From NCBI GenBank assembly GCA_947493745.1, contig CANLSM010000002.1, forward strand, positions 62,001-126,000: a DNA stretch of 64,000 bases, in the 5' to 3' direction. The DNA comes from an uncultured Paracoccaceae bacterium (GTDB taxonomy: Bacteria; Pseudomonadota; Alphaproteobacteria; Rhodobacterales; Rhodobacteraceae). A program made the position numbers and the translations under genes. The notes under the pieces are model-generated. The model searched no databases and was not told the DNA's origin. It was given only the letters and a program-made list of their open reading frames with translations. Within the stretch, counting starts at the first letter, position 1, and every line of letters starts with the position of its first letter. This document shows, piece after piece, positions 45,636-55,122 of the stretch.

Positions 45636-47591
45636 CTATTTCTTCTTCCTTAACCAAACCTGCCCATCGAGCATGTCTTGCAGTCTTTTGCTGAGATCCT
45701 TGGTGTCTTCCGACCCGCCGGAGGTTTTCTCCACCCCGTCACGGGCCAGCTTCTCGCGTGTCTCCGAGGCCTGTTGCAGACGCCAGGTCACGCCCTCATC
45801 GGCGATACCCGACAGCTCCTCCACGGCGTCCTCGATCTCCGCTGCCAGGCCCAATGAAAACATCTGTTTGGCAATTTCCTCTTGAAGGGTCAGCAGCGCC
45901 ATCGCCGGGTCGCCGCCTTTCTGGATCGGAGCCGCCGTGCGCACCTGACCGATCCCGTTCAGTTTGTCCATCGGGTCCTGACCCATGCGGTCCGCCACAA
46001 GCCGTTCAAGGGGCGCGGCACTGTCCTTGTGATCGCTATCTAGGAGTTCGGTGGCGCATGACAAGAGCGCATCGCGCAGGATTGCGAGGTCGGGGCACAA
46101 AAAACGCAGCCTTTCCAGATCACCTTCGATCTGCGGGATCAGATCGGGGTGATTGAGGCAACAGGCGAGAATGACACTTTCGCGGACGCGCGCCTCGGAC
46201 TGCGCCTGCCCCTGCGCCAGAAGGGAGCCCTTGGCGCTGGGGGTCGGACCTTGCGGGGCACCGCGTGGTGTCCAGGCCGTCCGCTTGCCCTGTTGAGCCC
46301 TCTGGGCGGGGCGGAACAGATCTCGCCGCAATTCGCGGATGGCCGCTTCATAATGGTTGCAGACCGAGCCGTCCTCGATCTTCGACAGGGCGGTTTTGAG
46401 GGACGCGTCCAGACCGGCTCGCCGTTCGGGGCTGTCGAAAACCTTGCCCTCGGTCTCGCGCTGCCAGAGCAGATCGACCATGGGGCGGGCGGCGTCCAGC
46501 ACTGCGCTCATTGCCTTGGCACCGCTGGTCTTGATCAGATCATCGGGATCCTGACCTTCCGGCAAGAGGCAGAAACGCAGCGATTTGCCGGCGCTCAGCA
46601 TCGGCAGTGCGATGTCGATGAGGCGCATTGCGGCCCTTAGCCCTGCCGTGTCGCCATCAAGGGCGATCACCGGCTCGTCGGATATCCGCCACATCAGTTG
46701 AAGCTGGTCGGATGTGATGGCGGTCCCGAGGGGGGCGACCGCGTGCTCGAACCCGGCCTGCGAGAGGGCGATTACATCCATGTAGCCCTCGGCGACGATC
46801 AGCTTGCCGCTCTTGCCCGAGGCCTCGCGCGCGGGGCCATGATTGTAGAGCGACCGGCCCTTGTCGAAGAGCGGGGTCTCATTGGAGTTGAGGTACTTGG
46901 CGCGTGCGTTCGGGTCCATTGCCCGCCCGCCAAACGCAGTCGCGCGCCCGCGCGCATCGCGGATCGGGAACATGATGCGGCCCCGGAACCGGTCATAGGG
47001 CTGGCCGCCATCATCTGGTCTGATGCAGAGCCCGGCGGTCACGATGTCATCGGCGCCGACCCCCTTGCCGGTAAGATGCTGGAACAGCCCGGTACGGGTG
47101 TCCGGCGCAAAGCCGATCTCGAAACGGTCCAGCGTCGTCTCGGGCAGGCCGCGCCGTTCAAGATAGGCGCGCGCCTCGGATGCGGCGCCGGTTTTCAGTT
47201 GCAGGCGGTAGAATTTCACCGCCTGCTCCATGATTTCGGCCAGACGTGTGCGCTCATCGGCTTTCTGTTGTGCCTGAGGATCCCGGGCGGGCATTGGAAG
47301 GCCGACCTCGCGCGCGAGGATCTCGACCGCATCCATGAAGCCCACATTCTCGGTCTCTCGAACGAAGCTTAGAGCATCCCCTTTCGCGTGGCAGCCGAAG
47401 CAATAGTAGAACCCCTTCTTGTCATCGACATGGAAGGAGGCGGTCTTTTCCTGATGGAATGGGCAGGGCGCCCAATAGTCGCCCTTGCCCGCATTGGTCT
47501 TGCGGGCTTCCCAGGTGACCTTGCGCGCAACCACTTGTGCCAGAGAGGTCCGGCTGCGCAGGTCATCAAGGAATCCGGGAGGTAAACTCAT
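45636..47591 (-). CDS. dnaG: DNA primase
   Basis: 651 residues. Zinc-binding CHC2 domain with Cys43, His46, Cys64 and Cys67; RNA polymerase core domain with GYMDVIALSQAGFEHAVAPL near 273-292 (TOPRIM) and ALDGDTAGLRAAMRLIDIAL near 318-337; and a helical C-terminal region that contacts DnaB. It makes RNA primers at the fork. dnaG-rpoD is the alphaproteobacterial remnant of the macromolecular synthesis operon; rpsU is absent here. Confidence 0.97.
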   Translation of the reverse strand: MSLPPGFLDDLRSRTSLAQVVARKVTWEARKTNAGKGDYWAPCPFHQEKTASFHVDDKKGFYYCFGCHAKGDALSFVRETENVGFMDAVEILAREVGLPMPARDPQAQQKADERTRLAEIMEQAVKFYRLQLKTGAASEARAYLERRGLPETTLDRFEIGFAPDTRTGLFQHLTGKGVGADDIVTAGLCIRPDDGGQPYDRFRGRIMFPIRDARGRATAFGGRAMDPNARAKYLNSNETPLFDKGRSLYNHGPAREASGKSGKLIVAEGYMDVIALSQAGFEHAVAPLGTAITSDQLQLMWRISDEPVIALDGDTAGLRAAMRLIDIALPMLSAGKSLRFCLLPEGQDPDDLIKTSGAKAMSAVLDAARPMVDLLWQRETEGKVFDSPERRAGLDASLKTALSKIEDGSVCNHYEAAIRELRRDLFRPAQRAQQGKRTAWTPRGAPQGPTPSAKGSLLAQGQAQSEARVRESVILACCLNHPDLIPQIEGDLERLRFLCPDLAILRDALLSCATELLDSDHKDSAAPLERLVADRMGQDPMDKLNGIGQVRTAAPIQKGGDPAMALLTLQEEIAKQMFSLGLAAEIEDAVEELSGIADEGVTWRLQQASETREKLARDGVEKTSGGSEDTKDLSKRLQDMLDGQVWLRKKK

Positions 47592-47698
47592 TGCTGGAAT
47601 ATCGGGGGTTTGGCGAAGCGACGCAAGGGGGCGAGCGCGGCCTTCGTGCCCCGCCGCCGCCGGGGCCTCAGCCCGCGCTTTGGGCGCATTCCGTGCGG

Positions 47699-48028
47699 TC
47701 AGTCTGCGGAGTGCAGGACATCGATGGTCTGGCGGATCTCTGTGGTGCCGTCAGGGATCAGGTGGATGCGATGGACGCCTGCAAGGTCCGATGTGACGAG
47801 GATCATCAATCCTGCCGAGAACGACGCGCCGATCAGCGTTTCGCCTTCCGGCAGGGCGACTGTCTCGGGAGGGATGAAAGAGGGTGGTTCGGTCAGGCGC
47901 AGGGCGAAGAGCACGATGATCAAAAGAAACCCTCCGATCATCACGACCAGAAGTGCTGTTACCAGTCGCCGCAGCGTGGTCAGGGAGGCTGGCACCTCGT
48001 CCGGCTTCACGCTATCTGTTTCGCCCAT
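47699..48028 (-). CDS. DUF6476-like small membrane protein
   Basis: 109 residues. A cytoplasmic N terminus (about 1-20) is followed by one transmembrane helix (LVTALLVVMIGGFLLIIVLF, 22-41) and a periplasmic domain of about 65 residues. This size and order match a family I recall as DUF6476 in Rhodobacteraceae; its function is unknown. Its ATG (48028-48026) shares a CATG with the rluD start on the other strand, so the two 5' ends overlap. Confidence 0.7.
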   Translation of the reverse strand: MGETDSVKPDEVPASLTTLRRLVTALLVVMIGGFLLIIVLFALRLTEPPSFIPPETVALPEGETLIGASFSAGLMILVTSDLAGVHRIHLIPDGTTEIRQTIDVLHSAD

Positions 48029-49067
48029 GTCTGATCACCCTGAAACCGAAATCCGCATTGCCCTGCCTGAAGGGGCGGCTGGCCGTCTTGATAAGGCACT
48101 GAGTGCGGCTGCGCCAGAGGGGCTGAGCCGGTCGCGACTGCAGGCTCTGATTGCTTCCGGTGCGGTGTCGCTCTTGGGTCAGGTGGAGACGGATCCCAAG
48201 ACCAGGGTTCAGGCGGGGCAGATATGGACCGTGCATCTGCCGCCTGCGATTGCCACCGAGGCGGAGCCGGAAGCTATCCCGCTTGTCATCGTTCATGAGG
48301 ACGAGGACCTGATCGTCGTCGACAAACCTGCACCCATGGTGGTCCATCCGGCACCCGGTTCGGAGACCGGCACTCTGGTCAACGCATTGCTGCACCATTG
48401 CGGCGCGTCACTGTCGGGCATCGGAGGTGTTCAGCGCCCCGGCATCGTGCATCGCATCGACAAGGACACGTCCGGCGTTCTGGTCGTGGCCAAGAGTGAT
48501 CGTGCCCATCACGGTCTGGCGGCGCAATTCGCCGCCCACAGTGTCGAGCGAAGTTATCTGGCGATGGTCTGGGGCGAGCCGTCAGCTGCCGATCCCCGGT
48601 TGCGCGGTGTGGCTGGCGTTTCGTTCGAGCCGGGCGGTATCGTTCGCCTCTCGGGCAACATTGCGCGCCACAGGACCGACCGGAAACGGATGGCCGTGGT
48701 GCGGGATGCTGGCCGTCACGCGATAACGCGCGTCCGCGTGCGGGAGGTCTTCGGCGCAGGAAAGCCTGTAACCTCTCTGGTCGAATGTCGTCTGGAGACA
48801 GGCCGGACCCATCAGATCCGGGTCCACATGACCCATGCAGGCCACGCGCTTATCGGGGACCCGGTCTATGGCAGCCCGCGCGCGATTCCCAAGGCGGCCC
48901 TGCCCGAGGATGTGGCCAATATGGTGAAGCGTTTTCCAAGGCAGGCGCTTCATGCGGCCTCGCTGGGCTTTGTCCATCCGGCAAACGGCCAGATGCTGCA
49001 GTTTCACGCCGACCCGCCGGAAGACTTCAAGAGTTTGTTAACATCCTTGCGTCAATCAAAAGACTAA
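48027..49067 (+). CDS. rluD: 23S rRNA pseudouridine synthase RluD
   Basis: 346 residues. An N-terminal S4 domain (GRLDKALSAAAPEGLSRSRL near 17-36) is followed by the pseudouridine synthase core with the catalytic Asp in HRIDKDTSGVLVV near 146-158 and RTHQIRVHMTHAGHALIGDP near 260-279. It modifies the three uridines of helix 69. The start ATG shares CATG with the DUF6476-like gene on the minus strand, so its ribosome site and promoter lie inside that gene. rpoH follows. Confidence 0.95.
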   Translation: MSDHPETEIRIALPEGAAGRLDKALSAAAPEGLSRSRLQALIASGAVSLLGQVETDPKTRVQAGQIWTVHLPPAIATEAEPEAIPLVIVHEDEDLIVVDKPAPMVVHPAPGSETGTLVNALLHHCGASLSGIGGVQRPGIVHRIDKDTSGVLVVAKSDRAHHGLAAQFAAHSVERSYLAMVWGEPSAADPRLRGVAGVSFEPGGIVRLSGNIARHRTDRKRMAVVRDAGRHAITRVRVREVFGAGKPVTSLVECRLETGRTHQIRVHMTHAGHALIGDPVYGSPRAIPKAALPEDVANMVKRFPRQALHAASLGFVHPANGQMLQFHADPPEDFKSLLTSLRQSKD

Positions 49068-49142
49068 CCAAATCTTATCGGCTATCTCTTGAATGAATGT
49101 GAATGCCTCTTACATAAGGCTCAACAAGGAGACAGGGACGCT

Positions 49143-50039
49143 ATGAGCTATTCGAGATTACCGGCCCCCTCGCCAGAGCAGGGCCTGACAAGATACATGC
49201 AGGAAATCCGCAAGTTCCCGATGCTGGAACCCGAGGAAGAGTACATGCTCGCCAAGGCATGGGTGGATCATGAAGACAAGGAGTCTGCCCACAAGCTGGT
49301 TACGTCACATCTGCGGCTCGCCGCGAAGATCGCCATGGGCTATCGTGGTTATGGATTGCCGACCGCCGAGGTGGTCTCGGAGGCCAATGTCGGCCTGATG
49401 CAGGCCGTCAAGCGCTTCGATCCGGAAAAAGGGTTCCGTCTGGCGACTTATGCGATGTGGTGGATCCGAGCCTCGATCCAGGAATATATCCTGCGGTCGT
49501 GGTCACTGGTGAAAATGGGAACAACCGCGGCCCAGAAGAAGCTGTTTTTCAACCTGCGCAAGGCCAAGAACAAGATCGGCGCGCTGGAAGAGGGTGATCT
49601 GCGGCCCGAGAACGTAGCCCGCATTGCCAAGGATCTCAGCGTGACCGAAGAAGAGGTTATCTCGATGAACCGACGCATGTCGGGAGGTGATGCCTCGCTG
49701 AACGCGCAGATCAAGACCGATGGCGAGGGCGCTGCCGAGTGGCAGGACTGGCTTGAGGATGAGGATGCGGATCAGGCGGCGGATTATGCCGAGCGCAATG
49801 AGCTCGACAACCGTCGCGAATTGCTGATCGAGGCGATGGAAACGCTCAATGAACGCGAGCGCGAGATCCTGACCGAGCGAAAGCTGAAGGATGAGCCGCA
49901 GACGCTGGAGGATCTCAGCCAGGTCTACAATGTCAGCCGGGAGCGCATTCGCCAGATCGAGGTGCGCGCTTTCGAGAAGCTGCAAAAGAAGATGCGCGAT
50001 CTGGCAGTTGCCAAGGGAATGGTGCCTGCGATCAACTAA
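49143..50039 (+). CDS. rpoH: Heat-shock sigma factor RpoH (sigma-32)
   Basis: 298 residues with regions 2 (SHLRLAAKIAMGYRGYGLPT near 58-77; RLATYAMWWIRASIQEYILR near 99-118) and 4 ([20 protein letters not shown] near 257-276). The RpoH box is clear as QKKLFFNLRKAK near 132-143, diagnostic against RpoD. ATG 49143 has an AAGGAGA site; an in-frame upstream ATG (49089) is less likely. Adjacent to rluD as in other Rhodobacteraceae, which usually have a second rpoH elsewhere. A strong terminator follows. Confidence 0.96.
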   Translation: MSYSRLPAPSPEQGLTRYMQEIRKFPMLEPEEEYMLAKAWVDHEDKESAHKLVTSHLRLAAKIAMGYRGYGLPTAEVVSEANVGLMQAVKRFDPEKGFRLATYAMWWIRASIQEYILRSWSLVKMGTTAAQKKLFFNLRKAKNKIGALEEGDLRPENVARIAKDLSVTEEEVISMNRRMSGGDASLNAQIKTDGEGAAEWQDWLEDEDADQAADYAERNELDNRRELLIEAMETLNEREREILTERKLKDEPQTLEDLSQVYNVSRERIRQIEVRAFEKLQKKMRDLAVAKGMVPAIN

Positions 50040-50058
50040 AGGTCTGAGAACGAAACCC

Positions 50059-50090
50059 AAAGGGGTCGTACTCTGTGCGGCCCCTTTTTT
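50059..50090 (+). terminator. Rho-independent terminator of rpoH
   Basis: AAAGGGGTCG (50059-50068) pairs with CGGCCCCTTT (50078-50087), with one G-U pair, around a 9-base loop, and runs into T residues to 50090. Confidence 0.88.
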
Positions 50091-50202
50091 CGTCGCTCAC
50101 GAAAGTTAACTTAAAGTCGCGATACCTTCGGGAGAGTGTGGCAAAGCTGCTCAATATGTGTAAAGTAGCGATGCGTAGTTAGTGTGTTTTTGTGAGGTAA
50201 CG

Positions 50203-51222
50203 ATGTTTAGAGTACTGGCCCCCATGGGCCGATTGCTGCTTTTAGGGCTTTTAATCGGTTCGGCAACATCCGCAAATGCCGGCAAGGTGATCGTATACAC
50301 CGACCGGGAATTGGCGCTTCTACAGCCGATTGTTCAAAGTTTCCGCGAGCAGACCGGGCATGAGGTCGAGGTCGTCTTCCCGCGCGCCGGTGTTCAGGAA
50401 ACCCTTGACAAGAACTTCGATTCAATCACCGCCGATGTCTACATCACGGCATCGATCAACAATCTGGTGTCGATGCAGAAGGCCGGCATGCTGGAGCCGG
50501 TCTATTCCGATGTTCTGACCCAGAATATCGCGCCCGAATACCGCTCGCCCGAGAACGAGTGGTTTGCAACGGCACGGCGCGCCCGGATCGTCTATACCAG
50601 AGGGCTGATCCCCGGTGCGGCGGAACTGACATACGAAGACCTCGCGGACCCGCAGTTTCGCGGCCAGATCTGCATCCGGTCCGGGACACACTCTTACAAT
50701 CAGGGCCTGTTTGGCGCCGTCATGGGCCATCTCGGGCCGGAGAAGGGTGCCGAGTGGCTGACCGGTCTGAAGGCCAATCTGGCGCGCAAGCCGACCGGCA
50801 ATGATCGTGCGCAAATGAAGGCCGTCACTGACGGTATCTGCAAGATCGCGATTGCGAATTCCTACTACCTGCCGCTGGCCAAACAGCACCTGCGGCAGCG
50901 GGGCTGGGCGGAGAAACTGCGGGTCATTTTCCCGAAATTCCGCGATGGCGGTACCCATACCAATATCTCTGGTATGGCGCTTCTGGTGACCAGCGGGGAT
51001 GTGGCGGCAGCCGTCGAGTTCATGGAATTCCAGAGCACGCCCGAAGCGCAGATGATCTATGTCAACCAGATAGGCGAGTATCCCGTCACCGCCGGCGTGG
51101 CCTCCAACGAGAAACTGGCCGAGTGGGGAGAACTGGAGTCCGACACTCTGGCCCTCAACGAGATTGCCGGGAATTCAGCCTGGGCCAAGGAGACTGTCGC
51201 CGAGATCGGCTTCAACGACTAG
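50203..51222 (+). CDS. Iron(III)-type ABC transporter substrate-binding protein (1)
   Basis: 339 residues with a signal peptide ending SANA near residue 26. The FbpA/FutA-like fold starts KVIVYTDRELALLQPIVQSF and contains the paired tyrosines Tyr221-Tyr222 in ANSYYLP, the iron ligands of this class. It should bind ferric iron in the periplasm. ATG 50203 follows GAGG. No permease or ATPase gene is adjacent, so it is an orphan binding protein; a paralogue converges on it (51483-52499). Confidence 0.88.
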   Translation: MFRVLAPMGRLLLLGLLIGSATSANAGKVIVYTDRELALLQPIVQSFREQTGHEVEVVFPRAGVQETLDKNFDSITADVYITASINNLVSMQKAGMLEPVYSDVLTQNIAPEYRSPENEWFATARRARIVYTRGLIPGAAELTYEDLADPQFRGQICIRSGTHSYNQGLFGAVMGHLGPEKGAEWLTGLKANLARKPTGNDRAQMKAVTDGICKIAIANSYYLPLAKQHLRQRGWAEKLRVIFPKFRDGGTHTNISGMALLVTSGDVAAAVEFMEFQSTPEAQMIYVNQIGEYPVTAGVASNEKLAEWGELESDTLALNEIAGNSAWAKETVAEIGFND

Positions 51223-51239
51223 GTTTGACCTGAAGGCTG

Positions 51240-51265
51240 CAGTCGCATCGGAGACGTTGCGACTG
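51240..51265 (+). other. Hairpin after the first iron-binding protein gene
   Basis: CAGTCGCA (51240-51247) and TGCGACTG (51258-51265), a perfect 8-base stem with a 10-base loop, 18 bases after the stop. A T-rich but interrupted run follows; it may be a weak terminator. Confidence 0.5.
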
Positions 51266-51430
51266 TCGTCGTCGTTGGCTGTCGTTCACGCCAGGGCCGG
51301 GCGAGCGGCGATCAATTCCGTGTTTGATCCCGGCCCGTCAAAAACCTCAAGATACCAAAGGTGCCATAGGGCCCGTGTCGATCCGTGCGACATGGCGCCG
51401 GCACTTGCATGTTGGTCGACCGCGAAACGC

Positions 51431-51457
51431 AAAAGGCCCCCGCAGTCGCAGGGGCCT
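51431..51457 (-). terminator. Rho-independent terminator of the second iron-binding protein gene
   Basis: Read on the minus strand, AGGCCCC (51457-51451) pairs with GGGGCCT (51440-51434), followed by TTTT. It lies about 25 bases after the stop at 51483. Confidence 0.75.
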
Positions 51458-51482
51458 CGGTCCTTTCGGAGCTCGGTGTGTC

Positions 51483-52499
51483 TCAGGGATAGCCGATCCG
51501 GTTGTAGATCTCCTGTGCCTTGGCCTGATATTCCCCAAGTGCAGAGAGGTTCAGATCGTCAGCCTTGAAATCTCCAAGCTGCTCGACCGCGCTGGAGCCT
51601 GCGACGCCCTCCACCACCGGAAATTCGTTGTTCCCGGCTGCAAAATAGGACTGCGCGCCATCGGAAGCCAGATACTCCAGAAACTTCACCGCATTCTCCC
51701 GGTTCGGAGCGTTCACCGGAATACCGGCAGCGGAGATGTTCACATGGGTGCCACGTCCGTCCTGATCCGGGAAGACATAGCCGATACCCTCGATGCCGCT
51801 TGTCAGACCATCCACATCGCCCGCAAGTCCCCTCGCGAAGTAGTAGGAATTGGCCAGCACGATGTCACACTCGCCCGAGACAATGCCGCGCAACTGGTCC
51901 GTGTCGCCGCCCTGTGGCGCACGCGCGAAATTCTCATAGAGCCCCTTTGCCCAGGCCTCGGCCGCCTCTTCGCCATCATGTGCGATGCGGCTGGCCAGAA
52001 GCGACAGCATGTAGATGTTGGTTGAGGACCGCGCACAGACCTGCCCCTTGTATTTCGGGTCTGCCAGTTCCGCATATGTGCGCGGCGGCTCGGCAACATC
52101 AGCTTTGTCAAAGAAGATCATCCGGGCGCGGGTCGAGAAACCGAACCACTTGTTCTGCGGGTGCTGCAGGCTGCCCGCCACGCGATCTTCCAGAACGTCG
52201 GAATTGACCTCTGACAGCAGCTCGGCGGCTTCCGCCCGCCAGATCCGTCCCGCATCGACCGTAAGAAGAACATCTGCCGGGCTGTTGGCACCTTCCGCGA
52301 TGAGGCGCTGGATCAACTCATCAGCCTTGCCCTCAAGCCGGTTGATCTGGATGCCCGTCTCGGCCTCGAAGTCCGAGTAGAGCCGCTCGTCAGTGTCATA
52401 ATGGCGCGACGAGTAGAGATTCAACACACCATCCGCCAGGGTCGCGGTGCCTGCAAGGCAGCCGATAAGAAAGATCGGAAGTCCCGATTTGAAGCGCAT
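51483..52499 (-). CDS. Iron(III)-type ABC transporter substrate-binding protein (2)
   Basis: 338 residues from ATG 52499; a second ATG five codons upstream (52514) is possible. A signal peptide (PIFLIGCLAGTATLA) precedes VLNLYSSRHYDTDERLYSDF (near 25-44), the FbpA opening. Tyr219-Tyr220 in ANSYYFARG are the expected iron ligands. It is a paralogue of the gene at 50203, converging on it across 260 bases; both lack transport partners nearby. Confidence 0.88.
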   Translation of the reverse strand: MRFKSGLPIFLIGCLAGTATLADGVLNLYSSRHYDTDERLYSDFEAETGIQINRLEGKADELIQRLIAEGANSPADVLLTVDAGRIWRAEAAELLSEVNSDVLEDRVAGSLQHPQNKWFGFSTRARMIFFDKADVAEPPRTYAELADPKYKGQVCARSSTNIYMLSLLASRIAHDGEEAAEAWAKGLYENFARAPQGGDTDQLRGIVSGECDIVLANSYYFARGLAGDVDGLTSGIEGIGYVFPDQDGRGTHVNISAAGIPVNAPNRENAVKFLEYLASDGAQSYFAAGNNEFPVVEGVAGSSAVEQLGDFKADDLNLSALGEYQAKAQEIYNRIGYP

Positions 52500-52693
52500 T
52501 TTTTTGCATCCCATATTTCTGACTGTTTCTGTCGGAAACGTGAATGCCGGATGCGATCAGGCGAGTCAACAGATATCTTGACTGTTTTACACGGATATTG
52601 CCGAAACGGCATGGTGAGCTGCTTTTCCAGCGTGCAATCCCGACGAACCTGCCATAGGGTGCGGCCATCTTTTGAGCCAATGACCAGAGCCTG

Positions 52694-53266
52694 ATGCTGT
52701 TCTCCATCAATTTCACATCTCCCCCGCATCGGATCATATGGGCCGCCGCCGGGCTTCTGATTTTGGCGCTTGTCTGGAAGGGTATCGACCCACGGCAGCA
52801 GCGCTCGGCCCGCATTCCCGACAGCGATGTTGTGACAAGCCGTTTGCAGGGTGACATCCTTGATCAGACCCTGATCGTCCTTTTGACCCGGATCTACAGC
52901 GCTTTCGGTCAGGACGATGAGGGGGCGATCTATGACGGGATCGCGAGTGCTGTTCTGCCCGAGCTTGTGACCGACCTCTATCTCCAACGCCGCGCCGCTC
53001 AGCTTGCGGAATTCAGCGATGGTACGGCGTCAGAGATCCTTCAGGTCGAGCTCGCGTCAAGTGAGAGGATCGCGGACGGCCCTATGGTGCAGGCCAAATG
53101 GCGCGTCGTCGGCATCGTCGGGCATGAAGATCACCGGCACGAGCGGATGAACATCTACTCGGCGCGGCTCACCCTGTCGCCGGAGCTTGGCGAGTGGCGG
53201 TTCTCCGGCTTCGACCTCGATCAGGTTTCGCGCGAGGAACTGCCGCAGTTTCTGGATGATTTCTGA
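52694..53266 (+). CDS. Membrane-anchored protein of the FtsX-ZnuA-like cassette
   Basis: 190 residues. One N-terminal helix (IIWAAAGLLILALVW near 14-28) anchors a soluble domain that is predominantly periplasmic by charge, containing QGDILDQTLIVLLTRIYSAF near 52-71 and VQAKWRVVGIVGHEDHRHER near 131-150, with His and Asp residues in the last segment. No family recognised. Its stop overlaps the ATPase start (TGATG), placing it first in a four-gene transcription unit. Confidence 0.78.
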   Translation: MLFSINFTSPPHRIIWAAAGLLILALVWKGIDPRQQRSARIPDSDVVTSRLQGDILDQTLIVLLTRIYSAFGQDDEGAIYDGIASAVLPELVTDLYLQRRAAQLAEFSDGTASEILQVELASSERIADGPMVQAKWRVVGIVGHEDHRHERMNIYSARLTLSPELGEWRFSGFDLDQVSREELPQFLDDF

Positions 53267-53934
53267 TGATCGCGGTTTCTGATCTTGGTTTCACCTATCC
53301 CGGCGGTGCGTTTCATCTGACCATTCCGGCCCTGCAGGTGGCGCAAGGTGAGCGGCTGGCGATTGTGGGCCCAAGCGGCACCGGTAAGACAACACTTCTC
53401 AACCTGCTCTCGGGCATCGTGGAGGTGGAAAGCGGTGTCGTTGACATCGCGGGTTCCCGTGTGGACCGGATGAGCGCGACCGAGCGGCGCGCCTTCCGCA
53501 TCCGCCAGATCGGGTTCGTGTTCCAGAATTTCGAGCTGGTCGAGTATCTCACGGTGCGCGATAACATCCTCTATCCCTACCGCCTGTCAGATGTGCTGAG
53601 GCTGGACCGGGAGGTGCGGTCGCGGGCCGAGGCGCTTGCCGGGGCGGTCGGCCTCGCCGACAAGCTGGGGCGCTACCCGCAAGCACTTAGTCAGGGGGAG
53701 AAGCAGCGTGTCGCGATCTGCCGCGCGCTCATCACCCAGCCGCGTCTTCTGCTGGCAGATGAGGCCACCGGCAATCTCGATCCCGCCAACAAGGGGGCCA
53801 TCCTCGATCTTCTGTTCGCGCAGGCCAAGGCGCATGATGCGACACTGATTGCCGTCACCCATGATCATGAACTGCTGCCGCGCTTTGACAGGGTGGTCGA
53901 TTTCCTCGATTTCAGGGCGGCGGCCGATGCGTGA
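53266..53934 (+). CDS. LolD/MacB-like ABC transporter ATP-binding protein
   Basis: 222 residues. Walker A GPSGTGKT at 35-42, signature LSQGEKQRVAICRAL near 142-156 (LSQGE rather than LSGGE), Walker B LLLADEATGNLD near 160-171. It fits the FtsE/LolD/MacB group that pairs with FtsX-like permeases. It overlaps the gene before it by one base and the permease gene by 8 bases, so the two transporter parts are coupled. Confidence 0.93.
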   Translation: MIAVSDLGFTYPGGAFHLTIPALQVAQGERLAIVGPSGTGKTTLLNLLSGIVEVESGVVDIAGSRVDRMSATERRAFRIRQIGFVFQNFELVEYLTVRDNILYPYRLSDVLRLDREVRSRAEALAGAVGLADKLGRYPQALSQGEKQRVAICRALITQPRLLLADEATGNLDPANKGAILDLLFAQAKAHDATLIAVTHDHELLPRFDRVVDFLDFRAAADA

Positions 53935-55105
53935 GGCGCTCTACCTAGCGGTCGCCTATCTGCGGTTCCACCGCTGGCGGACATCTGTACTGGTGGTTGC
54001 GCTGGCGCTGATATTGTCGGTTCCCATTCTGACCCGCATGGTGCTCACCGCATCCGAGGCTCAACTGAGCGCACGAGCGGCTGCGACGCCGCTGATGGTG
54101 GGCGCGCGGGGCTCGGCGCTCGATCTGATGATGAACGGGCTCTACTTCACCGATGACCGGCCCGAGATGATCTCGATGGCCGAAAGTGAGCGGGTCTGGG
54201 ACAGCGACCTTGCGATCTCGGTGCCCTTGCATGTGCTCTATAGGGCGGGCGGCGAACCGATCGTCGGCACGACACTGGATTATTTCGATTTTCGCGGGCT
54301 TGAGATCGCGAAGGGCCGTGGCCTGACCGTGCTGGGGGAGGCGGTGCTGGGGGCCAATGCGGCGGCACGTTTGGGTGTTGCACCCGGTGAGACGCTGATC
54401 TCGGACCCTGAGAACCTGTTTGACCTGACCGGTGCCTATCCACTGGAGATGACCGTCGTGGGGCATTTGAAACCCACACAAACCGCCGATGATGATGCGA
54501 TATTTGTCGATCTGAAAACCGCCTGGGTGATCCAGGGGCTTGGCCATGGCCACAATGACGTGGTTGAGGAAGGCATGGCGGTCGAAAGCGATGCGCCCGG
54601 GATCACGGCGAATGCAGCGCTCACGCAATTCACCCGGATCACACCCCGGAATATCGACACGTTCCATTTCCACGGCGCGCCGGAGACCTATCCGATCTCT
54701 GCCGTGATTGCCGTGCCGCCGGATGCGCGCAACGCGGCCATCCTGCGTGGACGCTATCTGGCCGCTGACGAACAGGCGCAGATCGTCGTGCCTGAAACCG
54801 TGGTAGAGGGGCTTCTGGCCACGGTCTTCCGCATTGGCGCGATCCTCGACGGGGTCTATCTGATCGTGGGCCTTGCGACGTTGCTCGCGATTGCACTGGC
54901 GTTCTTTCTGTCGCTTCGGCTGCGCGATGCGGAAATGCGCACGGCGTTCCATCTCGGCTGCCACCGGTTCACGGTCATGCGGCTTCTGGCAGCAGAGATC
55001 GGGATCATCGTGATTGCGGCGGGCCTTCTTGCGCTCACCTTTCTGAGCGCTATGTCTGTGGTGACGAATGATCTGGCGATCTGGATTCTGACCAGCGCCG
55101 ACTGA
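53927..55105 (+). CDS. FtsX-like ABC transporter permease
   Basis: 392 residues. An N-terminal helix (SVLVVALALILSVPILTRMV near 20-39) precedes a large periplasmic domain (MacB_PCD-like, about 45-295), then three C-terminal helices near 300-320, 322-345 and 360-385, the FtsX layout. Family members transmit force to periplasmic partners (lipoprotein release, MacB efflux) rather than import. ATG 53927 lies inside the ATPase gene end. Confidence 0.88.
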   Translation: MREALYLAVAYLRFHRWRTSVLVVALALILSVPILTRMVLTASEAQLSARAAATPLMVGARGSALDLMMNGLYFTDDRPEMISMAESERVWDSDLAISVPLHVLYRAGGEPIVGTTLDYFDFRGLEIAKGRGLTVLGEAVLGANAAARLGVAPGETLISDPENLFDLTGAYPLEMTVVGHLKPTQTADDDAIFVDLKTAWVIQGLGHGHNDVVEEGMAVESDAPGITANAALTQFTRITPRNIDTFHFHGAPETYPISAVIAVPPDARNAAILRGRYLAADEQAQIVVPETVVEGLLATVFRIGAILDGVYLIVGLATLLAIALAFFLSLRLRDAEMRTAFHLGCHRFTVMRLLAAEIGIIVIAAGLLALTFLSAMSVVTNDLAIWILTSAD

Positions 55106-55122
55106 GAAACAGGAGGGAACGG

